DNA from: Janibacter melonis
GTDB taxonomy: Bacteria; Actinomycetota; Actinomycetes; Actinomycetales; Dermatophilaceae
Length of the DNA stretch: 64,000 bases
Reading direction: 5' to 3'
NCBI RefSeq assembly: GCF_020567375.1
Contig: NZ_JAJBZM010000001.1
Location: forward strand, 109,396-173,395
In this document: piece by piece, positions 25,715 through 33,888 of the stretch
Layout: each line of letters begins with the position of its first letter
How positions within the stretch are numbered: the first letter of the stretch is position 1
Notes under the pieces: model-generated
What the model saw: only the letters and a program-made list of their open reading frames with translations
Database searches by the model: none
Told to the model about the DNA's origin: nothing
Position numbers and translations under genes: made by a program

Positions 25715-25762
25715 CCGTTGTAAAGATGGCGCCCAGCACCCGCGTTTCCACCGTTGCAAAGG
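25715..25762. promoter_or_regulatory. Two LacI-type operator-like sites
   Basis: CCGTTGCAAAGG (25751-25762) is palindromic except for one pair (CCnTTGCAAnGG). A related CCGTTGTAAAG sits at 25715-25725, 36 bp away centre to centre. They lie in the 241-bp region between the LacI gene and the GH51 gene, where the cognate repressor should bind. A further inverted repeat, GACA-N4-TGTC, is at 25701-25712. Confidence 0.55.
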
Positions 25763-25825
25763 CGACGGCAAGAGCATCGGTGCAGGTCACGGCAATGTCG
25801 CCGAACGGTCGAGGAGGACCACCGC

Positions 25826-27358
25826 ATGGGCCATGCCACCGTCAGGGTCGACCCGGCGTTCGCCGTCGGGCCGCTCAACCGGCGTCTCTTCGGCTCGTTC
25901 GTCGAGCACATGGGGCGGTGCGTGTACACGGGGATCTACGAGCCCGAGCACCCCAGCGCCGACGCCCTCGGCTTCCGTCGCGACGTCGCCGACCTCGTCC
26001 GCGAGCTCGGCGTCACCGTCGTGCGCTACCCGGGCGGCAACTTCGTCTCCAACTACCGGTGGGAGGACGGCGTCGGCCCGAAGGGGGAGCGCCCGGTCCG
26101 CCTCGACCTCGCCTGGCGCTCGATCGAGACCAACCAGGTGGGCACCGACGACTTCGTCGACTGGTGCCGCTCGGTCGACGTCGAGCCGATGATGGCCGTC
26201 AACCTCGGCACGCGCGGGATCGCCGAGGCGGTCGAGCTGCTCGAGTACTGCAACGGCGACGACGGCACGCAGGTGAGCGAGCGCCGGGTCGCCCACGGCC
26301 ACGAGCAGCCGCACGACATCCGCGTCTGGTGCCTCGGCAACGAGATGGACGGCCCGTGGCAGATGGGCCACAAGACCGCCGAGGAGTACGCGCGGCTCGC
26401 CGAGGAGACCGCCCGGGCGATGCGCCGCCTCCAGCCCGACCTCGAGCTCGTCGCGTGCGGCTCGAGCAACCGGGGGATGCCGACCTTCGGGACGTGGGAG
26501 CGGGTCGTCCTCGAGCGCTGCTTCGACCTCGTCGACCACATCTCGGCGCACGCCTACTACGAGCCGCACGACGGCGACCTCGACTCCTACCTCGCGTGCG
26601 CCGAGGACATGGACCGCTTCATCCGCTCGGTCGTCGCGACGGCCGACCACGTCGCCGCGGTCCGCGGCAGCGACAAGCGGATCGGCGTGAGCTTCGACGA
26701 GTGGAACGTGTGGTTCCAGGCCCGCTTCGACGGCGAGAGCAGCCTGGCGATCCGCGAGGCCCCCGAGCTCATCGAGGACGTCTACGACGTCATGGACGCC
26801 GTCGTCGTCGGCAGCCTGCTCATCACGCTCATGCAGCACACCGACCGGGTCGCCATGGCCTGCCAGGCCCAGCTCGTCAACGTCATCGCCCCCATCTCCA
26901 CCCGACCGGGTGGCGCGTCGTGGCGGCAGAGCATCTTCTACCCCTTCGCCCTCACCGCCCGGCACGCCCGCGGCACGGTCCTGCGGCCCGCGGTGGTGAG
27001 CACCGCCGTGGAGACGGCGGAGTACGGCGCGCTCGACCAGCTCCTGCTCACCGCGACCCTCGACGAGGGCAGCGGTGACCTCGTGATCTTCGCGGTCAAC
27101 CGCTCGCGCACGGAGCCCTGCGAGCTCACCCTCGACGTCGTCGGCCTCGCCGGGTCGGCCGCGGGCGGGGCGGGCTACCGCCTCGTCGAGCACCTCGTGA
27201 TCTCCGACGAGGACCCCCACGCCCGCAACACCGAGGACGACCCCGAGCGGGTCGTGCCCGGTGCCGGCACCAGCACCCTCGACGGCGCGACCCTGCGCTC
27301 CGTCCTGCCCGCCATCTCCTGGCACTGCATCCGCCTCACCGAAGGGACACCGCGATGA
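25826..27358 (+). CDS. abfA: Intracellular alpha-L-arabinofuranosidase, GH51
   Basis: A 510-aa enzyme with no signal peptide, matching usual cytoplasmic GH51 length. The fold begins LFGSFVEHMGRCVYTGIYEP; the acid/base Glu is in WCLGNEMDGPWQ near residue 172 and the nucleophile Glu in VSFDEWNVWFQ near residue 292; a C-terminal beta domain follows. It removes terminal arabinofuranose from imported arabino-oligosaccharides. GAGGAGGA about 8 bases before the ATG is a strong ribosome-binding site. It is the first gene of the arabinan operon; its stop overlaps the next ATG. Confidence 0.93.
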   Translation: MGHATVRVDPAFAVGPLNRRLFGSFVEHMGRCVYTGIYEPEHPSADALGFRRDVADLVRELGVTVVRYPGGNFVSNYRWEDGVGPKGERPVRLDLAWRSIETNQVGTDDFVDWCRSVDVEPMMAVNLGTRGIAEAVELLEYCNGDDGTQVSERRVAHGHEQPHDIRVWCLGNEMDGPWQMGHKTAEEYARLAEETARAMRRLQPDLELVACGSSNRGMPTFGTWERVVLERCFDLVDHISAHAYYEPHDGDLDSYLACAEDMDRFIRSVVATADHVAAVRGSDKRIGVSFDEWNVWFQARFDGESSLAIREAPELIEDVYDVMDAVVVGSLLITLMQHTDRVAMACQAQLVNVIAPISTRPGGASWRQSIFYPFALTARHARGTVLRPAVVSTAVETAEYGALDQLLLTATLDEGSGDLVIFAVNRSRTEPCELTLDVVGLAGSAAGGAGYRLVEHLVISDEDPHARNTEDDPERVVPGAGTSTLDGATLRSVLPAISWHCIRLTEGTPR

Positions 27359-28713
27359 CCAGCTTCACACCACGAGGACCCAGCCGAGCGCCGCTGAGCC
27401 GGCGCAGCCTGCTCACCGGGGCGCTCGGCGCGGGCACCGCGCTCGGGCTCTCCGCCTGCGGCGGCGGCGGCTCGAGCAGCGTGCCGGGCCGCAGCTCGGC
27501 CACCGGCGGGGGCGGGGCCACGGGCTACGACGGCCCGAAGGTCACCCTGCAGTTCTGGAACGGCTTCACCGGCGGCGACGGCCCCTTCATGAAGAAGCTC
27601 GTCGACGAGTTCAACGGCGAGCACGAGAACATCGCCGTGACGATGAACACGATGCAGTGGGCGGACTACTACGCGAAGCTGCCGTCGGCCGTCTCGGCCG
27701 GCAAGGGCCCCGAGATCGCGATCATGCACGTCGACTCCGTCGCGACGAACGCTGCACGGCGCGTCATCCAGCCGCTCGACGACGTCGCCTCGGCGCTCAA
27801 GCTCACCGAGGCCGACTTCGCGAAGGTCCCGTGGGACGCCGGCGTCTACCAGGACCAGCGCTTCTCGATCCCGCTCGACGTGCACCCCCTCGGCTTCTTC
27901 TACAACAAGGACGTCATGGAGAAGGGGGGCCTGGACCCCGAGAAGCCGCCGACCGACGCCGAGTCCTACATGTCGGCGCTGGAGTCGATGAAGTCCAAGG
28001 GGCTGCAGGGCCACTGGGCCAGCCCCTTCCCCTTCACCGGCGGGCTCACCGTGCAGTCGCTCGTCTACCAGTTCGGCGGCTCGATGTTCGCCGAGGACGG
28101 CAGCGAGGTCCTGTGGGCGGACGAGGCCGGGGTCGAGGCCCTCACGTGGTTCTCGAAGCTCGTCACCGACGGCCACTCGCCGGGCAAGATCGCCCAGGAC
28201 GCCGACATCGTCGCGCTCGAGAACGGCAAGACCGCCTTCAACTGGAACGGCATCTGGACGATCAACACCCTCAAGGAGAAGAAGGACCTCCAGTGGGGCG
28301 TCGCGGCGCTGCCGAACATCGGCGGCCAGGCCGCCGCGTGGGCGGGCTCGCACCAGTTCGTCCTGCCGACCCTGAAGACCCCGGACGAGGACAAGTCCAC
28401 CGCCGCCCGGGTCTTCCTCAACTGGATCAGCACGAAGAGCCTCGAGTGGGCGAAGGGGGGCCAGGTGCCCGTGCGCAACGAGGTGCGCGAGTCCGCGGAC
28501 TTCGAGGCCCTGCCCGAGCAGTCGACCCTCGCCGCCCAGATCGACGACCTGCGCTTCCCGCCGGCCGTCGCCGGTATCGGCGACGCGATGCCCGAGTTCG
28601 ACAAGGCGCTCAACCTCGCCGTGCTCGGCTCGAAGGACCCCAAGACCGCCCTCGAGGAGGCGGCCGGCCGGGCCAACAAGATCCTGGAGGCCAACCAGAA
28701 GAAGTACGGCTGA
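27355..28713 (+). CDS. CUT1 sugar ABC transporter substrate-binding lipoprotein
   Basis: A 452-aa binding protein. The N-terminus combines a twin-arginine-like SRRSLLTGAL segment with a lipobox LSAC near residue 35, then a Gly/Ser linker. The family-1 solute-binding core starts VTLQFWNGFTGGDG and contains MHVDSVATNAARRVIQPLDD and WGVAALPNIGG. It probably captures arabino-oligosaccharides released by the two GH43 enzymes and delivers them to the two permeases downstream. ATGA overlap with abfA. The exact ligand is inferred from context only. Confidence 0.9.
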   Translation: MTSFTPRGPSRAPLSRRSLLTGALGAGTALGLSACGGGGSSSVPGRSSATGGGGATGYDGPKVTLQFWNGFTGGDGPFMKKLVDEFNGEHENIAVTMNTMQWADYYAKLPSAVSAGKGPEIAIMHVDSVATNAARRVIQPLDDVASALKLTEADFAKVPWDAGVYQDQRFSIPLDVHPLGFFYNKDVMEKGGLDPEKPPTDAESYMSALESMKSKGLQGHWASPFPFTGGLTVQSLVYQFGGSMFAEDGSEVLWADEAGVEALTWFSKLVTDGHSPGKIAQDADIVALENGKTAFNWNGIWTINTLKEKKDLQWGVAALPNIGGQAAAWAGSHQFVLPTLKTPDEDKSTAARVFLNWISTKSLEWAKGGQVPVRNEVRESADFEALPEQSTLAAQIDDLRFPPAVAGIGDAMPEFDKALNLAVLGSKDPKTALEEAAGRANKILEANQKKYG

Positions 28714-28716
28714 GCG

Positions 28717-29670
28717 ATGGCCACGACGACGACCGAGCCCGTGCCCGTGGCGCCGCCCACCGCGGCGGCGCCGCGGCGCCGGCGCTCCGGGATCCACGGG
28801 TCGGTGCTCACGCCCTACCTCTTCCTCGCGCCCTTCCTCTTCCTCTTCGTCTGCTTCGTCCTCGTGCCGGGGGTCTTCGGCATCTGGATCTCGTTGCACG
28901 ACTGGGACTTCCTGCTGCCGGGCAAGCCCTTCGTCGGTCTGCAGAACTACGCCGACCTCTTCGACAGCAGCTCGGTGCAGTACGGGGCCTTCTGGGCGAG
29001 CATGCGGGCGACGGCGATCTTCGTCGTCGGCAGCGTGCCCTTCCTCGTCGTCCTGCCGCTGCTCCTCGCCATCGCGCTCAACCGGTCCTTCCCGGGCCGG
29101 ACCTTCTTCCGGGCCGTCTTCTTCGCCCCCTTCGTCCTCGGCGTCGCGGTCGTCGGCCTCATGTGGCGCTACCTGCTCGACCCGAGCTTCGGTCTCGTCA
29201 ACGGCATGCTCGGCGCGATCGGGCTGCCCGACGACATCCCGTGGACGACCGACCAGCCGTGGGCGTGGATCTCGCTCATCGGCGTCACCGTGTGGTGGAC
29301 GGTCGGCTTCAACGCCGTCATCTACCTCGCCGGGCTCGCCGACATCCCCGCCGAGCACTACGAGGCCGCCGAGCTCGACGGCGTCAACGCCTGGCAGCGG
29401 CTGCGCTACATCACGCTGCCGGCCCTGCGGCCGGTCCTCATCTTCGTCGTCGTCACGACCTTCCTGGCCAGCGCCAACATGTTCGGCCAGAGCTACCTGC
29501 TCACCCAGGGCGGGCCGGGCGACAGCACCCGGACCGCCATCATCACCATCACCGAGCTCGGTCTCACGCAGTTCCGGATGGGTCAGGCCTCGGCGATGAG
29601 CTACGTGCTCGCGCTCTTCCTGTGCCTCGTCTCGCTGCTGAACTTCTGGGCCCTGCGAGAGAGGAGGTGA
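28717..29670 (+). CDS. CUT1 sugar ABC transporter permease (MalF/UgpA-type)
   Basis: A 317-aa permease with a basic N-terminal stretch, six predicted helices and the EAA loop near residue 212 (EHYEAAELDGVNAWQRLRYITLPALRP), where the ATPase docks. It starts 3 bp after the binding-protein stop and pairs with the permease at 29675. Six-helix organisation and the TQGGPG motif near residue 265 fit CUT1 type-F subunits. Confidence 0.92.
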   Translation: MATTTTEPVPVAPPTAAAPRRRRSGIHGSVLTPYLFLAPFLFLFVCFVLVPGVFGIWISLHDWDFLLPGKPFVGLQNYADLFDSSSVQYGAFWASMRATAIFVVGSVPFLVVLPLLLAIALNRSFPGRTFFRAVFFAPFVLGVAVVGLMWRYLLDPSFGLVNGMLGAIGLPDDIPWTTDQPWAWISLIGVTVWWTVGFNAVIYLAGLADIPAEHYEAAELDGVNAWQRLRYITLPALRPVLIFVVVTTFLASANMFGQSYLLTQGGPGDSTRTAIITITELGLTQFRMGQASAMSYVLALFLCLVSLLNFWALRERR

Positions 29671-29674
29671 CCCG

Positions 29675-30502
29675 ATGACCCGTCGCCGCGGACCCCTCTT
29701 CTGGGTCACCATGGGAGTGCTCAGCCTGGTCTTCGTCGGGCCGCTCCTCCTCGTCCTGCTCACGTCGCTGAAGTCGCAGGGCGAGGCGCGCAGCGTGCCG
29801 CCGACCTACCTGCCCTCGGAGTGGACCGCCCGGGCCTACGACGTCCTCTTCTTCCAGGACGACGCGAGCCCCGTCGTGCGGTGGTTCGCCAACTCGTTGC
29901 TCGCGGCGAGCCTGCACGCGATCCTCGTCGTCACCGTCTGCGCGATGGCCGGCTACGCGCTGGCGCGGCTCGAGTTCCCCTTCAAGCGGGCGATCTTCGC
30001 GATGATCATCGCCACGCTCTTCGTGCCGGGCTTCATCTTCCTCATGCCGAACTTCATCATCCTCGACCGGCTGGGCTGGCTCGACACGATCTGGGCGCTC
30101 GTCGTGCCCGGGGCGGCGGGAGCCTTCGGCGTCTTCTTCATGCGCCAGTTCTTCCTCGGGCTGCCCAAGGAGCTCGAGGAGAGCGCCCGGCTCGACGGGG
30201 CGGGCCCCTTCCGCACCTTCGCGAGCATCGTCCTGCCCAACGCCCGGCCGGCCCTCGTCACCCTCGGGGTGCTCAGCTTCCTCACCAACTGGAACGACTT
30301 CATCTGGCCGATCTACGTGCTCTTCTCCCCGGAGCGCCTCACCCTGCCCGCCGGCCTGAGCCGGCTGCAGGGCGCGTACACGATCGACTACCCGGTGGTC
30401 ATGGCCGGCGCGATGCTCGCCGCCATCCCCGTCCTCGCGCTCTACGTCTTCGTGCAGCGCTACGTCATCGAGGGCGTCGCGAGCAGCGGCGTCAAGGGCT
30501 GA
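29675..30502 (+). CDS. CUT1 sugar ABC transporter permease (MalG/UgpE-type)
   Basis: A 275-aa permease with six helices, the EAA loop near residue 164 (KELEESARLDGAGPFRTFASIVLPNARP) and a typical C-terminus ending QRYVIEGVASSGVKG. GAGAGGAGG precedes the ATG, and the gene starts 4 bp after the upstream permease. No ATP-binding subunit follows; CUT1 systems in actinobacteria often share one MsiK/UgpC-type ATPase encoded elsewhere. Confidence 0.93.
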   Translation: MTRRRGPLFWVTMGVLSLVFVGPLLLVLLTSLKSQGEARSVPPTYLPSEWTARAYDVLFFQDDASPVVRWFANSLLAASLHAILVVTVCAMAGYALARLEFPFKRAIFAMIIATLFVPGFIFLMPNFIILDRLGWLDTIWALVVPGAAGAFGVFFMRQFFLGLPKELEESARLDGAGPFRTFASIVLPNARPALVTLGVLSFLTNWNDFIWPIYVLFSPERLTLPAGLSRLQGAYTIDYPVVMAGAMLAAIPVLALYVFVQRYVIEGVASSGVKG

Positions 30503-30519
30503 CCCCCGTCAGGAGCACC

Positions 30520-32805
30520 ATGCGCACCACGAAGCACCGCCTCGCCGTCGTCACGACCGCCCTGCTCGCCGCCGTCGGGCTCGTCGCCGGGCCGTCCTCC
30601 GGCGCCACCCGGCCGGACGACCCCGCCCCGCCGCGACCCGTGACGCAGAACGCGGTGTCGGACAGCTTCTCCGACACCTACGCCGACCCCTCGGTCATCC
30701 GGGGGAAGGACGGGTGGTGGTACACCTACGCGACCTCCGACCCGCTCGTGTCCGGTGGCACCCCCGGGCTCATGCACATGGCCCGGACGAAGGACTGGTC
30801 CTCCTTCGAGTACCTCGGCACGGTCTTCACCGACGCGACCCGGCCGACGTGGGCGACGCGGACCTCGGGGCTGTGGGCGCCCGACGTGCGCAAGATCGGC
30901 GACCGGTACGTCATGTACTTCACCGTGACGGACTCGACCCAGCACCCGCAGGGCGACGACTCGGCGATCGGCGCGGCGACGGCGCCCACCCCGGCGGGGC
31001 CGTGGACGGCCACGGACGGCCCGGTCGTGCCGCCGCGAGCCGCCCCGGGCGGCGGCTGGTGGTGGACCTTCGACCCGTCGGGCTTCACCGACCTCGACGG
31101 GCAGCGCTACCTCTACTACGGCAGCTACTTCGGCGGCATCTGGGTGACGAAGGTCGCCGACGACGGCCTCACTGCGGTCGGCGAGCCGGTCCGGGTCGCC
31201 GTGGACAACCGCTACGAAGGGGCGTACGTCGTGCGTCGGGACGGCTGGTACGTCCTCATGGCCTCGGCCGCCAACTGCTGCGCGGGCCCCTCGACCGGCT
31301 ACTCGGTCTTCGCCGGGCGCTCCCGCAGCCCCATGGGCCCCTTCGTCGACGCCGAGGGCACCTCCCTCGACACCTCCGCGGTGGGCGGGACCATCGCGCT
31401 CACCCAGAACGGCAACCGCTTCGTCGGCGTCGGCCACCACGCGGTCGTCACCGACAGCACGGGTGCGGACTTCGTCGTCTACCACGGCATCGACCGGCAC
31501 GACCCGTGGCTGGCCGAGCCCTTCGGCATCAACCGGCGCCCGATGCTCGCCGACCGGCTGGACTGGGTCGACGGCTTCCCCCGCACCCGGGCCGGCGCCG
31601 GGCCGAGCGACACCCCGCAGCCCGGCCCCACCCTCGGCTCCTCGCTCGGCATCACGCCCGAGGACCCCGCGGCCGGTGGCTTCACCGGGATGCGCGTCGG
31701 CCCCCGCGACCGGCTCGGCGGAGCCACCGGGCTCGTGCGCGGCACGGCGAGCACCCGGCGGGCCGCGCCCGCCGGCGACGTGCACGTGCGGCTCGACATC
31801 CGAGGGGACAAACCCCTGCGTGTCACCCTTGGCCGCGCTCCCGGGGTCACCGTGACGGTCGACCCCCGGGGCCGCACGCTCGGGATGAGCACGAGCGGCG
31901 CCGGCCGACCGCTGCGCGACTCGACCGCGCTGCCGAGCACGAGCGGGTGGCAGACGCTCACCGTGCGGGCCACGGACGGGCAGGTCCGGGCCTCGCTGTC
32001 CGAGGACGACCTCCATGACCCGTACGCCGAGGTGACGCTCGAGCGCGACCGGCTCCGCGTCGGGTCCGCCCCGGTGCGCCTGAGCAGCGGGGGCACGGTC
32101 GTCGACAACGTCGTCGTGACCCCGGCGGCGCAGGACGCCCGTGAGCTCGCTCCGGTGCCCCAGGCGGGTGCCCTCATCACGGGCGAGGAGTTCGACGACG
32201 CCTCGACCCCGGCGCTGACCTGGGTGCGTGAGAACCCCCAGGCCCGCGTCGAGGACGGGCAGCTGCGCTGGCCGGTAGAGGGCACCGACCTCACCGGCGG
32301 GGGCAACCAGGCCGGGCTGCTGCTCCACGACGCGCCCGACGACGGCGACTGGATCGCGCAGACGAAGGTCCACCTCGACCTCGGCACCGACGAGATCCGC
32401 AACTACCAGCAGGCGGGCCTCGTCGCGCACGCCACCGACGACGACTTCGCCCGGCTCGGCACCGTCGCGATCTGGAACACCCGGCAGACGGAGTTCGGTC
32501 GTGAGGTCGCCGCGGCTCCCGACGGCCGGACGTCGTACGGCGGTGCACTCGTGGGGACCGCCGCCCCCACCATGTGGCTGCGCCTGGCGCACCACCGCAC
32601 GGCGGAGGGGGAGCACCTCTACCGCGCGGGGACGAGCCGGGACGGCCGGACGTGGACGTGGGGCGCGACCTGGGCGCTCGGCGCCGGCACCGAGCCGAGG
32701 ATCGGGCTCTACTCTCACGGCGGGGCGTCCCCGGCCGCCGTGGCCTCTTTCGACCACCTGCGCTTCTACCGCACCCGGTGGCCCTCCGACCCCGGCGCCG
32801 GGTGA
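30520..32805 (+). CDS. Secreted GH43 arabinanase/arabinofuranosidase with C-terminal beta-sandwich domain
   Basis: A 761-aa exported enzyme. A signal peptide covers about residues 1-29 (cleavage near SSGAT). The five-bladed propeller of GH43 begins with the catalytic-base strand TYADPSVIRGKDGWWY; a later Glu in NRYEGAYVVRRDGWY is the likely proton donor. The distal part (from about residue 540) has a concanavalin-like module typical of the GH43 C-terminal region, starting ITGEEFDDASTPALTW. AGGAGC lies just before the ATG. It probably attacks arabinan or arabinoxylan side chains outside the cell and feeds the ABC importer. Xylosidase activity cannot be excluded from sequence. Confidence 0.85.
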   Translation: MRTTKHRLAVVTTALLAAVGLVAGPSSGATRPDDPAPPRPVTQNAVSDSFSDTYADPSVIRGKDGWWYTYATSDPLVSGGTPGLMHMARTKDWSSFEYLGTVFTDATRPTWATRTSGLWAPDVRKIGDRYVMYFTVTDSTQHPQGDDSAIGAATAPTPAGPWTATDGPVVPPRAAPGGGWWWTFDPSGFTDLDGQRYLYYGSYFGGIWVTKVADDGLTAVGEPVRVAVDNRYEGAYVVRRDGWYVLMASAANCCAGPSTGYSVFAGRSRSPMGPFVDAEGTSLDTSAVGGTIALTQNGNRFVGVGHHAVVTDSTGADFVVYHGIDRHDPWLAEPFGINRRPMLADRLDWVDGFPRTRAGAGPSDTPQPGPTLGSSLGITPEDPAAGGFTGMRVGPRDRLGGATGLVRGTASTRRAAPAGDVHVRLDIRGDKPLRVTLGRAPGVTVTVDPRGRTLGMSTSGAGRPLRDSTALPSTSGWQTLTVRATDGQVRASLSEDDLHDPYAEVTLERDRLRVGSAPVRLSSGGTVVDNVVVTPAAQDARELAPVPQAGALITGEEFDDASTPALTWVRENPQARVEDGQLRWPVEGTDLTGGGNQAGLLLHDAPDDGDWIAQTKVHLDLGTDEIRNYQQAGLVAHATDDDFARLGTVAIWNTRQTEFGREVAAAPDGRTSYGGALVGTAAPTMWLRLAHHRTAEGEHLYRAGTSRDGRTWTWGATWALGAGTEPRIGLYSHGGASPAAVASFDHLRFYRTRWPSDPGAG

Positions 32806-33839
32806 GCCGGCCGCGGGTGCCACGGGCCCGCTCGCGAGGACGGCGCACCGCCGCCGTCCTCGCGGGCGCGTCCCTCGCCCTGGGCGCCTGCCAGTCCCCG
32901 ACACCCGACGCCGCCCCGCGGCAGGAGAGCGAGAGCATGACCGGCTTCACCAACCCCGTGTGGGCGAGCAACTTCCCCGACCCGCAGGTGCTCGACGCCG
33001 ACGGCTCGTACGTCGCGATCGCGACGAACGGCAACGGGATGAACGTCCAGACCCTGACGAGCACCGATCTCGTCGACTGGAGCCAGGGCTCGGACGCGAT
33101 GCCCGAGCTCGCGAGCTGGACGTCGCCGGGCAAGGTGTGGGCGCCCGAGGCCGTGCAGATCGGGGAGCAGTGGGTCATGTACTACACGACCCGCGCCCCG
33201 GACCCCGAGATCCAGTGCATCGGCGTCGCCGTCTCCGCGCAGCCCGAGGGGCCCTACGTCGACGACAGCGACGGACCTCTCGTGTGCGAGGAGGACGCGG
33301 GCGGGTCGATCGACGCCCACCCCTTCGTCGACACGGACGGCCAGGCCTACCTGTACTGGAAGAACGACGGCAACGCCGTCGGGGTCGACACGTGGATCTC
33401 GGTGCAGCGCCTCGGCCCGGACGGGACGACGCTGCTCGGCGAGCCCGAGCGGGTCATCCGCCAGGACCTCGCGTGGGAGGGCGACCTCGTCGAGGGACCC
33501 TTCGTGCGGGAGGAGGACGGCGTCTACCACCTCTTCTACTCCGCCAACGACTTCGGCTCGGACCGGTACGCGGTGGGGCACGCGACCGCGGAGGCGCCGA
33601 CGGGCCCCTTCGTCAAGGACGACGAGCCGGTCCTCGTGAGCAACGAGGTGGCCGCCGGGCCGGGGCACAACTCCCTCGTCGAGCGCGACGGCCGGGTGTG
33701 GATGGTCTACCACGCGTGGGCGCCGGACGCGGTGGGCTCCGAGGTGCCCGGGCGCACGATGTGGCTCAGCGAGGTGACCTTCGACGGGCGCTCGGTGAGC
33801 GTCGACCCGCCGGCGTCGGACGTGCCGACGCGACCCTGA
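32802..33839 (+). CDS. GH43 family lipoprotein (arabinan endo-hydrolase/arabinofuranosidase-like)
   Basis: A 345-aa lipoprotein: basic N-terminus, short hydrophobic segment and lipobox LGAC near residue 29. The GH43 propeller starts with ASNFPDPQVLDADGSYVAIA (catalytic-base Asp), contains GKVWAPEAVQIGEQWVMYY with the modulating Asp/Glu region and VEGPFVREEDGVYHLFYS with the likely general-acid Glu. GTG overlaps the preceding GH43 stop (GTGA), so the two enzymes are co-expressed. It is cell-anchored and lacks the extra domain of its neighbour. It is the last gene of the arabinan operon; no clear terminator follows. Confidence 0.85.
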   Translation: MSRPRVPRARSRGRRTAAVLAGASLALGACQSPTPDAAPRQESESMTGFTNPVWASNFPDPQVLDADGSYVAIATNGNGMNVQTLTSTDLVDWSQGSDAMPELASWTSPGKVWAPEAVQIGEQWVMYYTTRAPDPEIQCIGVAVSAQPEGPYVDDSDGPLVCEEDAGGSIDAHPFVDTDGQAYLYWKNDGNAVGVDTWISVQRLGPDGTTLLGEPERVIRQDLAWEGDLVEGPFVREEDGVYHLFYSANDFGSDRYAVGHATAEAPTGPFVKDDEPVLVSNEVAAGPGHNSLVERDGRVWMVYHAWAPDAVGSEVPGRTMWLSEVTFDGRSVSVDPPASDVPTRP

Positions 33840-33859
33840 CCCGGCCCTACCGGAATACG

Positions 33860-33882
33860 TTGTCGGTGCGGGCGCTTAGGTT
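33860..33882 (+). promoter_or_regulatory. RecA-independent (PafBC-type) DNA-damage promoter of uvrB
   Basis: TTGTCGGTG (33860-33868), exactly 8 nt, then TAGGTT (33877-33882). This matches the mycobacterial RecA-NDp consensus tTGTCRGTG-N8-TAnnnT recognised by PafBC. The ATG follows the -10 after 6 nt, so the mRNA should be leaderless. Confidence 0.85.
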
Positions 33883-33888
33883 GTCCAT

